Of a stretch of 34,603 nucleotides of DNA, positions 8,337-16,535 are shown one piece after another. The stretch spans positions 1 through 34,603 of the forward strand of contig JAUNVP010000020.1 in the NCBI GenBank assembly GCA_030537615.1, in the 5' to 3' direction. A program made the translations under genes and the position numbers. The DNA comes from Actinomycetaceae bacterium. Its GTDB lineage: Bacteria > Actinomycetota > Actinomycetes > Actinomycetales > Actinomycetaceae. Every line of letters begins with the position of its first letter. Positions within the stretch are counted from its first letter, which is position 1. The notes under the pieces were generated by a model. That model was not told where the DNA came from. It saw only the letters and a program-made list of their open reading frames with translations, and searched no databases.

Positions 8337-8704
8337 TGGGCTACTCAGTTAAAGGCAAGGGCAAAGTAGTTGCCCGCAAGCGTCGCCATCAGCGCGTTCG
8401 CAAGACCGTGAATGGCACAGAGCAGCGCCCCCGCCTCGTTGTCACCCGCTCCAACCGTCACATGGTTGCGCAGGTTGTCAACGACCAGATTGGACACACG
8501 CTGGTCTCAGCGTCGTCCATGGAAAAGGGATTCGACAGCTCCGGCACGAAGGTTGAAGCAGCTCGCCGTGTAGGCGAACTCATCGCCGAACGCGCCAAGG
8601 AAGCTGGCATCACCACCGTCGTCTTCGACCGCGGTGGCAACAAGTACCACGGCCGAGTAGCCGCAGTAGCGGAAGGCGCCCGCGAGGGCGGCCTCGAGCT
8701 GTAG
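8336..8704 (+). CDS. rplR: 50S ribosomal protein L18
   Basis: 5S rRNA-binding protein of the central protuberance. The 122-residue product shows [19 protein letters not shown] at the basic N-terminus, and [26 protein letters not shown] at the C-terminus (described in part), which are family hallmarks. The ATG overlaps the rplF stop. Confidence 0.98.
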   Translation: MGYSVKGKGKVVARKRRHQRVRKTVNGTEQRPRLVVTRSNRHMVAQVVNDQIGHTLVSASSMEKGFDSSGTKVEAARRVGELIAERAKEAGITTVVFDRGGNKYHGRVAAVAEGAREGGLEL

Positions 8705-8732
8705 AAGCGACGAGAAGGAAGAGAGCACACTG

Positions 8733-9428
8733 ATGGCTGCACCGCAGCGAAGCAGAAACGGGCAGGGCACCTCTGAAGGCCGCGACGACGACCGTCGCGA
8801 ACGCCGTTCAGGGCGCCAGTCCGAGCGCCGAGACAATCGTCGCAACGAAGATAAGAACCAGTACATCGAACGCGTTGTCACCATTAACCGCGTCTCCAAG
8901 GTGGTCAAGGGTGGTCGACGCTTCAGCTTCACCGCACTCGTCGTCGTTGGTGATGGTGAAGGAACCGTCGGTGTCGGCTACGGCAAGGCTAAGGAAGTTC
9001 CGCAGGCTATCGCCAAGGGCGTTGAAGAAGCGAAGAAGGCATTCTTCCGCGTTCCGATGATCGGCCGCACGATCACGCACCTCGTGCAGGGAGAAGACTC
9101 CGCTGGAATCGTCCTCCTGCGTCCGGCTGCTCCCGGTACCGGTGTTATCGCCGGTGGTCCCGTGCGCGCCGTCCTCGAATGCGCTGGCGTTCACGACGTC
9201 CTCACCAAGTCACTCGGTTCATCCAACGCAATCAACATTGTTCGCGCAACGGTTGCGGCACTCAAGGAACTTGAACAGCCTGAGGCCGTCGCCGCTCGTC
9301 GCGGACTCCCACTCGAGCGCGTCGCTCCCGCCTCCATGCTCCGCCAGCGTGCGGAGGGAGAAGCGGAGAAGCGCGCCGAAGCTGAGCAGGCAGAAAACGA
9401 AGCTGCCGCAGCAGGGGTGAGTAAGTGA
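8733..9428 (+). CDS. rpsE: 30S ribosomal protein S5 with long tails
   Basis: Small-subunit protein at the mRNA entry, important for decoding accuracy. The core from about residue 42 ([19 protein letters not shown]) to 200 includes the double-stranded RNA-binding fold and the [20 protein letters not shown] region. At 231 residues it is longer than the E. coli protein (about 167). The N-terminus adds ~40 Arg/Asp/Glu-rich residues and the C-terminus adds ~30 Ala/Glu-rich residues. Such low-complexity tails are common on actinobacterial S5. GAAGGAAGAG precedes the ATG. Confidence 0.97.
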   Translation: MAAPQRSRNGQGTSEGRDDDRRERRSGRQSERRDNRRNEDKNQYIERVVTINRVSKVVKGGRRFSFTALVVVGDGEGTVGVGYGKAKEVPQAIAKGVEEAKKAFFRVPMIGRTITHLVQGEDSAGIVLLRPAAPGTGVIAGGPVRAVLECAGVHDVLTKSLGSSNAINIVRATVAALKELEQPEAVAARRGLPLERVAPASMLRQRAEGEAEKRAEAEQAENEAAAAGVSK

Positions 9429-9610
9429 TGGCACAACTGAAAATCACACGCAAGCGTTCCGATATCGGACGCCCGCAGAAGCAGCGTGACACCATGCGTA
9501 GCCTCGGCTTGCGCAAGATCGGCCAGAGCGTTGTCCGTCCGGACAACCCGGCTGTGCGCGGCATGATTCGCGCTGTCCGTCACATGGTTGAGGTAGAGGA
9601 GGTCGACTGA
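9428..9610 (+). CDS. rpmD: 50S ribosomal protein L30
   Basis: Small non-essential-type large-subunit protein. From ATG 9428 the product has 60 residues, starting [20 protein letters not shown] and ending VEVEEVD, with the L30 core [20 protein letters not shown] in between (given in part). A GTG three bases upstream is in frame, but the ATG overlapping the rpsE stop codon is the better start, with AGGGGTGA as binding site. Confidence 0.96.
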   Translation: MAQLKITRKRSDIGRPQKQRDTMRSLGLRKIGQSVVRPDNPAVRGMIRAVRHMVEVEEVD

Positions 9611-9612
9611 CC

Positions 9613-10068
9613 ATGGCTGAAGAACACGAGATTCTCCGACTCCACGACCTCAAGCCTGCGCGCGGAGCGAAAACCCGCAAGCAGCGGGTGGGACGTGGTG
9701 AAGGCTCCAAGGGTAAGACCGCCGGTCGTGGAACCAAGGGCACGAAGGCCCGTTACCAGGTTCCCGTCGGCTTCGAGGGTGGACAGATGCCTTTGCATAT
9801 GCGCCTCCCGAAGCTCCGGGGATTCAAGAACCCGTTCCGCGTTGAATACCAGGTGGTGAACCTCGACAAGCTCGAGCAGCTTTTCCCCGAGGGTGGAGAC
9901 GTTACCGTCGACGACCTCGTCGAGAAGGGGGCTGTGCGTCCCCGTCACCTCGTTAAGGTCCTTGGCCAAGGCGACGTGACGCAGAAATTCAATATCACGG
10001 TTGATAAGTGGTCGGCCTCTGCGGAGGAAAAGATCACTGCGGCCGGTGGCACAATCACCGCTCGCTAA
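9613..10068 (+). CDS. rplO: 50S ribosomal protein L15
   Basis: Late-assembly large-subunit protein. The 151-residue product shows the N-terminal [20 protein letters not shown], the glycine/lysine-rich [15 protein letters not shown] region and [20 protein letters not shown], all typical. GAGGAGG lies about 11 bases upstream of the ATG, within rpmD. It ends the spc block before a strong hairpin; secY, often next in the same transcript, has its own leader here. Confidence 0.98.
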   Translation: MAEEHEILRLHDLKPARGAKTRKQRVGRGEGSKGKTAGRGTKGTKARYQVPVGFEGGQMPLHMRLPKLRGFKNPFRVEYQVVNLDKLEQLFPEGGDVTVDDLVEKGAVRPRHLVKVLGQGDVTQKFNITVDKWSASAEEKITAAGGTITAR

Positions 10069-10086
10069 TCTGAATAATCACGCGGT

Positions 10087-10124
10087 GAAGGTGGCTCGAT
10101 CGTTAAAAGGGTCGAGCCACCTTC
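10087..10124 (+). terminator. Intrinsic-type hairpin after rplO
   Basis: A perfect 13-bp stem, GAAGGTGGCTCGA at 10087-10099 and its complement at 10112-10124, encloses a 12-base loop. It begins 19 bases after the rplO stop. The downstream gtccatt is not a strong U-tract, so it may attenuate rather than fully stop transcription into secY. Confidence 0.65.
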
Positions 10125-10216
10125 GTCCATTATCGGCTACGTATTTCGCAAGCCTCGATGTTTTAGGTAGCCTTAGTTGAGTTAAAACGGCTCATGAATC
10201 ATCCCTAGGAGGACGC

Positions 10217-11509
10217 TTGCTCGGCGCATTCGCACAGGCATTCCGAACCCCTGATCTCCGCAATAAGCTCTTGTTTAGCTTGCTGATCATGGGCCTATTC
10301 CGGCTCGGTTCCTTCATCCCCACTCCAGGCGTATCGACTCCGAACGTGCAACAGTGCATCGCCCAGCAGGGGCAAACCTCGTTGCTTGATCTCGTCAACA
10401 TGTTTTCCGGTGGAGCGCTCCTACAACTGTCGGTATTCGCGCTCGGAATCATGCCCTACATTACGGCTTCGATTATCGTGCAGTTGTTGCGCGTCGTCAT
10501 TCCCCGCTTTGACGACCTTCATAAAGAGGGTCAAGCGGGGCAGGCGAAACTTACTCAGTACACGCGTTATCTGACTATTTTCCTCGGAGTCTTGCAGTCG
10601 TCCACGATCATTTCGTTGGCGGTATCTAACAGGCTATTCCCCGGTTGTTCGACGCCGATTGTCCCGAATAATAACCCGATGACTTTCGGCATCATGGTGC
10701 TCGTCATGACGGCCGGCACCGGTGTCATCATGTGGCTCGGTGAGCTAATTACTGAACGCGGCATTGGCAACGGCATGTCGCTACTCATCTTCACATCGAT
10801 CACCGCAACTCTTCCCGCGCAGCTGTACCAGGTTGGGCGCGGAAGCGGATGGGACAAGGTCTTTTGGATCGTTCTGCTCATTCTCGCTATCACGATGGCT
10901 GTGGTCTATATTGAGCAAGCTCAGCGCCGCATTCCGGTGCAGTACGCCAAGAAGATGGTGGGTCGCCGCCTGATGGGTGGATCGGCGACGTACATCCCCC
11001 TCAAGCTGAACATGTCCGGCGTGATTCCGGTGATCTTCTCGACATCGATTCTTGCAATTGGACCAATGATCGCAAACTTCGGTCAGCCAACTGATTCTTG
11101 GGTAGTGTGGATCCAACGGAACTTCCACGCAACGTCGTGGCTCTACATGCTCATCAACGGACTGCTGATCCTATTCTTTGCGTTCTTCTACACGTCGATT
11201 ACGTTCAATCCGGACGAGGTCGCTAACAACATGAAGCGGTACGGCGGTTTCATTCCGGGTAAGAGGGCAGGACGGCCGACCGCGGAATACCTCCGTTTCG
11301 TAATCACGAGAATTACAACTGCGGGAGCGATTTACCTGGTGGTAGTTGCGCTTCTGCCATCGATGGCGATGATTCCTCTCAAGCTCGAGTCGGGACAGAT
11401 GCCCTTCGGGGGGACCACTCTGCTCATTGTTGTCGGGGTAGGTTTGCAGACCGTCAAGGAGATTAACTCGCAGCTCCAGAGGCACCACTACGAAGGATTC
11501 CTACAGTGA
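10217..11509 (+). CDS. secY: Protein translocase subunit SecY
   Basis: Channel subunit of the SecYEG translocon in the cytoplasmic membrane. The 430-residue protein has ten predicted membrane helices. Its N-terminus MLGAFAQAFRTPDLRNKLLF is typical of actinobacterial SecY, and the FNPDEVANNMKRYGGFIPG(K)R motif of the C5 cytoplasmic loop and the plug-region GGALLQLSVFALGIMPYI are present. The TTG start is preceded by AGGAGG with a 4-base spacer. The stop codon overlaps the adk start (GTGA), so secY and adk are coupled. Confidence 0.97.
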   Translation: MLGAFAQAFRTPDLRNKLLFSLLIMGLFRLGSFIPTPGVSTPNVQQCIAQQGQTSLLDLVNMFSGGALLQLSVFALGIMPYITASIIVQLLRVVIPRFDDLHKEGQAGQAKLTQYTRYLTIFLGVLQSSTIISLAVSNRLFPGCSTPIVPNNNPMTFGIMVLVMTAGTGVIMWLGELITERGIGNGMSLLIFTSITATLPAQLYQVGRGSGWDKVFWIVLLILAITMAVVYIEQAQRRIPVQYAKKMVGRRLMGGSATYIPLKLNMSGVIPVIFSTSILAIGPMIANFGQPTDSWVVWIQRNFHATSWLYMLINGLLILFFAFFYTSITFNPDEVANNMKRYGGFIPGKRAGRPTAEYLRFVITRITTAGAIYLVVVALLPSMAMIPLKLESGQMPFGGTTLLIVVGVGLQTVKEINSQLQRHHYEGFLQ

Positions 11510-12123
11510 ATGCTGACGAAGTCGGCCAGCGTGCGCCGATCCTGATTCTGCTTGGAGCTCCGGGAGCAGGAAAAGGAACACAGGCCAAGCGCATTGCACA
11601 AGCGCTGAACATTCCCGCCATTTCGACCGGTGCAATTTTCCGTCAGAACATGGCGGACAATACCGAACTTGGACGACGTGCCCGTGAATACATGGACGCC
11701 GGAGAGTTCGTTCCCGATACGGTAACAAACCCGATGGTGAGCGCTCGACTCAATGCTCCAGATACCGCAGGGGGCTATTTGCTCGACGGTTACCCTCGCA
11801 CACTGGATCAAGCGCACTACTTGCGCGACGCACTCGCGCAGAGGGGACGTGAAGTCAGTCTCGTAATTGAGATCGTGACCGATGAGGAAGAAGTCGTTCA
11901 ACGACTTCTTAAACGTGCGCAACAAGAGAACCGGTCTGATGATTCCGAGCCGGTGATTCGGCACCGGATGGAAGTCTACCGTGAGCAGACCGAGCCCATG
12001 GCTACCTACTATGCCGATCAGGACAAGCTCGTTCAGATAGACGGCATAGGAAGCGTGGATGAGGTCTGGGAGCGCATACGTGCGGTTCTCGACGAATCAG
12101 GTATTAAGCGATACGACAACTAA
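11506..12123 (+). CDS. adk: Adenylate kinase, short-lid form
   Basis: Converts ATP and AMP to two ADP in the cytoplasm, keeping the adenylate pool balanced. The P-loop GAPGAGKGT is at residues 17-25, and the AMP-binding GYLLDGYPRTLDQA and the RHRMEVYREQTEP region follow. The lid is short and lacks the four-cysteine zinc site, as in mycobacterial enzymes. With 205 residues it is slightly longer than the ~181-residue mycobacterial type because of N- and C-terminal additions. GTG start inside the secY stop region. Confidence 0.96.
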   Translation: MNADEVGQRAPILILLGAPGAGKGTQAKRIAQALNIPAISTGAIFRQNMADNTELGRRAREYMDAGEFVPDTVTNPMVSARLNAPDTAGGYLLDGYPRTLDQAHYLRDALAQRGREVSLVIEIVTDEEEVVQRLLKRAQQENRSDDSEPVIRHRMEVYREQTEPMATYYADQDKLVQIDGIGSVDEVWERIRAVLDESGIKRYDN

Positions 12124-12124
12124 C

Positions 12125-12152
12125 AGTTGACCCGCCAGCTGGCGGGTCAACT
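12125..12152 (+). terminator. Perfect palindromic hairpin between adk and map
   Basis: A 28-base perfect palindrome (arm AGTTGACCCGCC, centre AGCT) starts two bases after the adk stop and is followed by ctctctggg. It has no U-run and map begins only 18 bases later, so it may be a processing or attenuation hairpin and not a full terminator. Confidence 0.55.
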
Positions 12153-12170
12153 TCTCTGGGTGGAATTTTG

Positions 12171-13007
12171 ATGGCTCGAATTGAACTGAAATCAAATGAA
12201 CAAATCGATTGGATGCGTGAAGCGGGCCTCGTCGTCGCCGACATCCACCGCGAGTTGAGGGCGGCGACTCAGCCGGGGGTCACTCTGCTCGAACTCGATG
12301 CCATTAGTTCTGACACCATCCGGCGCAACCACGCCAAATCGAATTTTCTTGGCTACGGAGGCTTTCCAGCGACGCTCTGCGCATCGGTCAATGACGTCGT
12401 GGTGCACGGGATACCCGACGATACACCACTGGAAGAGGGCGACCTGGTGAGCTTTGACTGCGGTGCTTACGTTCAGCATCAGGGGCGCCAGTGGCACGCA
12501 GACGCAGCCTTTTCGATGATCGTTGGAGGTGACGACAAGGGAAGCGATCGGGCTCGTCGCCTCAACGCCATCACCGAAGAATCCCTGTGGGCCGCGATCG
12601 CATCACTGGCCAACTCCAAACGGATTAGTTGTGTAGGGGAAGCCGTTGAGGCGGTAACCGAGAAGTACCGGGAGGGCGATTGGGTCGCGGGAATCGTTGA
12701 AGAATACACTGGCCACGGCATCGGCACAGCCATGCATCAGCCGCCGGAAATTCTTAACTATCCCACTCGCGGCCTCCAACCTAAACTGCGAACCGGTATG
12801 GTTATCGCGATTGAACCAATGCTCACCGATGGTGGCATTGAGACTGATGTCCTCGACGATGACTGGACTGTTGTCACCCGTGACGGATCTCTCGCCGCTC
12901 ACTGGGAGCACACGGTGGCAATCACGGACAATGGGATCTGGGTGTTGACAGCGCCAGACGGTGGGAAAGCTGGCTTGGCTCCGTACGGTATTACACCCGC
13001 TCCGTGA
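12171..13007 (+). CDS. map: Type I methionine aminopeptidase
   Basis: Removes the initiator methionine from nascent proteins in the cytoplasm using a dinuclear metal site. From ATG 12171 (278 residues) the five metal ligands are visible as D96 (FDCGA), D111 (HADAAFS), H182 (TGHGIG), E215 (AIEPML) and E246 (WEHTVA), with the substrate histidine H79 in VVVHGIP. A TTG three bases upstream is in frame, but ATG is preferred. The secY-adk-map order is the classic arrangement. Confidence 0.96.
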   Translation: MARIELKSNEQIDWMREAGLVVADIHRELRAATQPGVTLLELDAISSDTIRRNHAKSNFLGYGGFPATLCASVNDVVVHGIPDDTPLEEGDLVSFDCGAYVQHQGRQWHADAAFSMIVGGDDKGSDRARRLNAITEESLWAAIASLANSKRISCVGEAVEAVTEKYREGDWVAGIVEEYTGHGIGTAMHQPPEILNYPTRGLQPKLRTGMVIAIEPMLTDGGIETDVLDDDWTVVTRDGSLAAHWEHTVAITDNGIWVLTAPDGGKAGLAPYGITPAP

Positions 13008-13080
13008 GTGAGCTAACACAGCTCTGAACTTTCATCGCACCCGCGTCATGGTTTAGAGTTGATAGTCGGGTCATTATCTT

Positions 13081-13118
13081 CATGCACTGAGGTGCATGTT
13101 GCGACCTCGCCCTCGCAA
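13081..13118 (+). promoter_or_regulatory. Two adjacent hairpins in the infA leader
   Basis: CATGCAC/GTGCATG (13081-13087 with 13092-13098) is followed with no gap by TTGCGA/TCGCAA (13099-13104 with 13113-13118). They lie 43 bases upstream of the infA start. Back-to-back stems suggest a structured 5' leader of the infA-rplQ transcript. No confident promoter hexamers are seen upstream; TAGAGT at 13054-13059 is the best -10 candidate. Confidence 0.4.
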
Positions 13119-13160
13119 GTTGCGTGGGCACTAACCAACTGTAGGGGATAGACGGAGGAT

Positions 13161-13382
13161 ATGGCGAAAAAAGACGGCGTCATTGAAATGGAAGGCACCA
13201 TTGTTGAGGCTCTGCCCAACGCAATGTTCCGCGTGGAGCTCGGAAACGGGCACCTCGTACTTGCGCATATTTCAGGAAAAATGCGTCAGCACTATATTCG
13301 TATCCTTCCCGAGGACCGCGTAGTCGTCGAGCTCAGCCCGTACGACCTTTCACGAGGCCGCATCGTCTACCGCTACAAGTGA
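13161..13382 (+). CDS. infA: Translation initiation factor IF-1
   Basis: OB-fold factor that occupies the 30S A site during initiation. The 73-residue product [20 protein letters not shown] and the ending [12 protein letters not shown] are near-identical to the family. GACGGAGGAT precedes the ATG at good spacing. rpmJ follows 40 bases later, as in most actinobacteria. Confidence 0.98.
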   Translation: MAKKDGVIEMEGTIVEALPNAMFRVELGNGHLVLAHISGKMRQHYIRILPEDRVVVELSPYDLSRGRIVYRYK

Positions 13383-13422
13383 TCGACACTAACACTGCCG
13401 AATCAACGGCGGAGGTAACACC

Positions 13423-13539
13423 ATGAAGGTACAGCCGAGTGTCAAGAAGATCTGTGACAACTGCAAGGTGATTCGTCGCCACGGCAAAGTCATGGTCATC
13501 TGTGACAACCCGCGACACAAGCAGCGTCAGGGCCGCTAG
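13423..13539 (+). CDS. rpmJ: 50S ribosomal protein L36, zinc type
   Basis: Smallest large-subunit protein, read here as a 38-residue frame starting [19 protein letters not shown] and ending HKQRQGR. The zinc ligands are C11, C14, C27 and H32. It is one residue longer than the usual 37. GGAGG lies 6 bases ahead of the ATG. Confidence 0.96.
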   Translation: MKVQPSVKKICDNCKVIRRHGKVMVICDNPRHKQRQGR

Positions 13540-13594
13540 ACCCACGGCGTCGCACATAACTCAATAAGCACCTCATCGACCGTATTTGCGGGAC

Positions 13595-13628
13595 CCTCGG
13601 ATAGGAGGCCGAGGCTGGGAATACCCAG
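13595..13628 (+). promoter_or_regulatory. Two hairpins in the rpsM leader
   Basis: CCTCGG/CCGAGG (13595-13600 with 13609-13614) is immediately followed by CTGGG/CCCAG (13615-13619 with 13624-13628). They sit in the 129-base gap between rpmJ and rpsM, ahead of the rpsM binding site. They may form a regulatory mRNA structure; no U-tract follows, so termination is unlikely. Confidence 0.35.
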
Positions 13629-13668
13629 GAGATGAAGTGACCACCTCCCACACTTTATGGAGTGAAAC

Positions 13669-14037
13669 ATGGCACGTATTGCCGGCGTAGACCTCCCCCG
13701 CGAAAAGCGGATGGAGATTGCGCTTACCTACATTTACGGCGTGGGCCGCACACGCGCAGCGCAAACACTGGCTGCCACCGGTGTGTCCCCGGACCTGAGG
13801 GTTAAAGACGCCACCGAAGATGACCTCGTCAAACTGCGTAACTACATTGAATCCAACTTCAAGGTGGAGGGTGACCTACGCCGCGAAGTCCAGGCGGACA
13901 TTCGACGCAAGATTGAGATCGGCTGCTACCAGGGCTTGCGCCACCGTCGTGGTCTGCCCGTTCGTGGTCAGCGTACGAAGACCAATGCTCGTACCCGCAA
14001 GGGCCCGAAGCGTACGGTCGCAGGTAAGAAGAAGTAA
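13669..14037 (+). CDS. rpsM: 30S ribosomal protein S13
   Basis: Small-subunit head protein contacting 50S and P-site tRNA. The 122-residue product starts [20 protein letters not shown] and contains the helix-two-turn-helix YGVGRTRA region and the basic C-terminal [20 protein letters not shown], complete. rpsK follows after 34 bases. Confidence 0.98.
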   Translation: MARIAGVDLPREKRMEIALTYIYGVGRTRAAQTLAATGVSPDLRVKDATEDDLVKLRNYIESNFKVEGDLRREVQADIRRKIEIGCYQGLRHRRGLPVRGQRTKTNARTRKGPKRTVAGKKK

Positions 14038-14071
14038 CCCACGGGTTCACCAGATCGCAGGAGATTAATTC

Positions 14072-14479
14072 ATGGCTGCAACTAAGTCACGTTCATCGGT
14101 GGCCCGCAAGGGGCGGCGCAAAGACCGCCGTACAGTTACCCACGGCCACGCTTACATTAAATCCACGTTCAATAACACGATCGTGTCAATCACTGATCCG
14201 ACCGGCGCCGTTCTTTCCTGGGCGTCCTCCGGTCAGGTTGGTTTCAAAGGCTCACGTAAGTCCACACCGTTCGCAGCACAGCTTGCCGCCGAGTCGGCTG
14301 CTCGCCGTGCCCAGGAGTTCGGTGTAAAAAAGGTCGACGTATTCGTCAAGGGACCCGGCTCCGGCCGCGAAACCGCGATTCGTTCGCTCCAAGCTACCGG
14401 CATTGAGGTTGGCTCCATTCAGGATGTCACCCCTCAGCCCCACAACGGTTGCCGGCCGCCCAAGCGCCGCCGCGTCTGA
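14072..14479 (+). CDS. rpsK: 30S ribosomal protein S11
   Basis: Platform protein near the Shine-Dalgarno duplex. The 135 residues include the [19 protein letters not shown] region, [17 protein letters not shown] and the C-terminal [17 protein letters not shown], all hallmark sequences. In many bacteria rpsD follows; here the next gene is rpoA after a 136-base structured spacer. Confidence 0.98.
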   Translation: MAATKSRSSVARKGRRKDRRTVTHGHAYIKSTFNNTIVSITDPTGAVLSWASSGQVGFKGSRKSTPFAAQLAAESAARRAQEFGVKKVDVFVKGPGSGRETAIRSLQATGIEVGSIQDVTPQPHNGCRPPKRRRV

Positions 14480-14489
14480 GCGTCATTAC

Positions 14490-14598
14490 GAGACCTCGTA
14501 GTCTCCACGTCGAGTTGCCGATCTCCCGGTTGGCAACGAGAACACCTGCTCCAGCACGAGCTGGATAAGCAACCCGACATCATATATCGGATGTTGGG
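14490..14598 (+). promoter_or_regulatory. Four-hairpin leader ahead of rpoA
   Basis: The rpsK-rpoA spacer can fold four consecutive stems: GAGAC/GTCTC (14490-14505), GTTGCC/GGCAAC (14514-14537), CCAGC/GCTGG with loop ACGA (14551-14564), and a 9-bp stem CCCGACATC/GATGTTGGG (14573-14598, one G-U pair). The last ends two bases before the rpoA binding site GAAGAAAGGA, so it could control rpoA translation. This is visual prediction, without a thermodynamic or covariation test. Confidence 0.45.
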
Positions 14599-14615
14599 AA
14601 GAAAGGAACAAAGAC

Positions 14616-15605
14616 GTGCTCATTGCACAGCGACCCACTCTGACAGAAGAGAAGGTTAGCGATTATCGCTCACGCTTCACCCTTGAGCCCCTTGAGCCTG
14701 GTTTCGGCTACACGCTGGGTAACTCCCTGCGTCGTACCCTCCTGTCCTCTATTCCGGGGGCAGCCGTCACGTCCATTCGCATCGATGGTGTCCAGCATGA
14801 ATTCTCAACCGTGCCGGGTGTCAAGGAGGACGTAGCGGAAATCATCCTCAACATTAAGAACATTGTTCTTTCCTCCGAACATGACGAACCCGTCGTCATG
14901 TACCTGCGTAAAGCTGGTGCTGGAGAAGTCACTGCCGGTGACATCACCCCGCCTGCTGGCGTAGAGATCCACAACCCTGACCTCCGCCTCGCCACTCTTT
15001 CTGAGAAGGGCAAGATGGAGATTGAACTTACGGTGGAACGCGGCCGCGGCTACGTCTCTGCTGTTCAGAACAAGGATCCGAACGCTGAAATCTCACGCAT
15101 TCCAATCGACTCGATCTACAGCCCCGTGCTGAAGGTCACCTACAAGGTTGAAGCCACCCGTGTTGAACAGCGCACGGACTTCGACCGCCTCATTATTGAT
15201 GTCGAAACGAAACCGGCTATCTCACCGCGTGACGCCTTTGCGTCCGCTGGTAAGACATTGGTTGAGCTATTCGGTCTCGCTCGCGAGCTCAATACCGAAG
15301 CGGAAGGCATTGAAATCGGTCCTTCGCAGACGGATGAGACGCTGGCCGCCGACCTCGCCCTCCCGATTGATGATCTCGGATTGCAGTCGCGTTCCTTCAA
15401 CGCGTTGCGCCGCCGTGGCATCCTCACAGTGGGCGAGCTCGTTGCTCATTCAGAAGCTGATCTTCTCGATATCCGTAACTTCGGCTCGAAGTCGATTGAA
15501 GAGATCAAGGAACGGCTTGCTACTCTCGGCATGACCCTCAAGGATGCTGTCATGCCTGGCAATGCTGCTGATCAGCCCGGTTCCATTCAGTTCAGCGACG
15601 AATAA
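14616..15605 (+). CDS. rpoA: RNA polymerase subunit alpha
   Basis: Assembles the core RNA polymerase and contacts activators and UP elements. The 329-residue protein begins [19 protein letters not shown]. The N-terminal dimerisation domain (1 to about 230) carries [18 protein letters not shown], and the C-terminal domain (about 250-315) carries [18 protein letters not shown] and [15 protein letters not shown]. The GTG start has GAAAGGA upstream. Confidence 0.98.
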   Translation: MLIAQRPTLTEEKVSDYRSRFTLEPLEPGFGYTLGNSLRRTLLSSIPGAAVTSIRIDGVQHEFSTVPGVKEDVAEIILNIKNIVLSSEHDEPVVMYLRKAGAGEVTAGDITPPAGVEIHNPDLRLATLSEKGKMEIELTVERGRGYVSAVQNKDPNAEISRIPIDSIYSPVLKVTYKVEATRVEQRTDFDRLIIDVETKPAISPRDAFASAGKTLVELFGLARELNTEAEGIEIGPSQTDETLAADLALPIDDLGLQSRSFNALRRRGILTVGELVAHSEADLLDIRNFGSKSIEEIKERLATLGMTLKDAVMPGNAADQPGSIQFSDE

Positions 15606-15635
15606 GTCGCATCGCGTTAATTCTTAGGAGTAATC

Positions 15636-16169
15636 ATGCCCAAACCTACGAAGGGCGCGCGTCTGGGTGGTAGCCCGGCGCATGAAAAGCTGATGCTTGC
15701 CAACCTTGCGCGGGATCTTTTCGAGCACGGTCAAATCAAGACCACGGTGGCTAAGGCTCGCCGCCTTCAGCCCCTTGCTGAAAAGCTCATCACCAAGGCG
15801 CGTCGCGGGGATCTGCACGCTCGTCGCACAGTGGCGAAGACCATCACTGATAAAGATGTGCTTTACCAACTGTTCGATGTCATCGCACCGTCGATCGACC
15901 CCGAGCGTCAGGGTGGCTACACCCGCATCGTCAATGTTGCACCTCGTCGCGGCGACAATGCGCCGATGTGCATTATTTCGCTGGTGACTGAGAAGCTCGA
16001 GAAGAAGGCAGTAGTTGCCGATGCGGAAAAGACCGCGGCGAAAGCAGCGGCCGAGGACGACAAGGCTGAATCGGCAGAATCGGTTGAGTCTGCTGAGTCC
16101 ACCGAGTCCGCAGAATCTGCTCAGTCCGCAGAAGACGTAGCTGAGGAAACATCCGCTAAGGACAAGTAA
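15636..16169 (+). CDS. rplQ: 50S ribosomal protein L17 with acidic repeat tail
   Basis: Large-subunit protein at the tunnel exit rim. Residues 1-120 are the complete L17 fold ([20 protein letters not shown], then [17 protein letters not shown]). Residues 121-177 form an extra Ala/Lys/Glu then Ser/Ala/Glu-rich tail with repeated ESAES/ESVES/ESTES units (about 145-167). Such acidic tails on L17 are known in actinobacteria. GGAG lies before the ATG, 30 bases after rpoA. Confidence 0.97.
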   Translation: MPKPTKGARLGGSPAHEKLMLANLARDLFEHGQIKTTVAKARRLQPLAEKLITKARRGDLHARRTVAKTITDKDVLYQLFDVIAPSIDPERQGGYTRIVNVAPRRGDNAPMCIISLVTEKLEKKAVVADAEKTAAKAAAEDDKAESAESVESAESTESAESAQSAEDVAEETSAKDK

Positions 16170-16182
16170 CCTCAATTTGTTG

Positions 16183-16224
16183 AAAGATTCCGCATCGCTG
16201 GGAAACCGGCGGTGCGGAATCTTT
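16183..16224 (+). terminator. Rho-independent terminator after rplQ
   Basis: The stem AAAGATTCCGCA (16183-16194) pairs with TGCGGAATCTTT (16213-16224). A further inner stem CGCTGG/CCGGCG is closed by a GAAA-type loop, and a U-rich TTTTTGTGT runs out of the stem. It begins 14 bases after the rplQ stop. This is the clearest intrinsic terminator of the window. Confidence 0.85.
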
Positions 16225-16310
16225 TTGTGTGCCGTTTCGTTGGTGTGGAGCGCTAGGGGAGAAAGTCAAGGATGAGGACATACCGCGGCAACGTCGGCTT
16301 CCCTTGTGTG

Positions 16311-16491
16311 CGTAGGCTCTGGAGCAGTACTCGTTCTCGTTAGAGACAGAGCCTTTGATCGCTGGGGAGAGCCTACGTAGGGGGGGTGAGGCTCACTGTA
16401 GGGGTGATTTTAGGGAGTGTAGGCTCTCCCTCGTGAATTCGGGGGCGGTTAGGCAGAGCCTACGGTGGAACCACAGTGAGAGAACCTACGG
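16311..16491. repeat. Array of AGAGCCTACG repeats, both orientations
   Basis: In this gap between rplQ and the kinase gene a 10-11 base word recurs five times. CGTAGGCTCT is at 16311-16320, AGAGCCTACGT at 16368-16378, GTAGGCTCT at 16419-16427, AGAGCCTACGG at 16455-16465 and the variant AGAACCTACGG at 16481-16491. Two copies are inverted relative to the other three. A one-mismatch copy (AGAGTCTACGG) also lies at 1069-1079 upstream of the ABC operon. I see no gene in 16170-16535. The units could be protein-binding sites or a degenerate extragenic repeat family. Confidence 0.6.
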
Positions 16492-16523
16492 AGGCGAGGA
16501 CAAAGCTGTCTGCACGCAGTCGG

Positions 16524-16529
16524 TAGACT
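16524..16529 (+). promoter_or_regulatory. -10 hexamer for a possibly leaderless kinase mRNA
   Basis: TAGACT ends 6 bases before the GTG start of the kinase, the spacing that places the transcription start on the start codon. No proper Shine-Dalgarno site precedes the GTG. No good -35 is visible. Leaderless transcripts are frequent in actinobacteria; assignment here is inference. Confidence 0.4.
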
Positions 16530-16535
16530 GGGGGC

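Noticed and set aside
10163-10180. Possible iron box upstream of secY (TTAGGTAGCCTTAG)
   Set aside because: It fits the 19-base consensus only if a base is skipped in the centre; ungapped matching is poor, and iron control of secY has no support.
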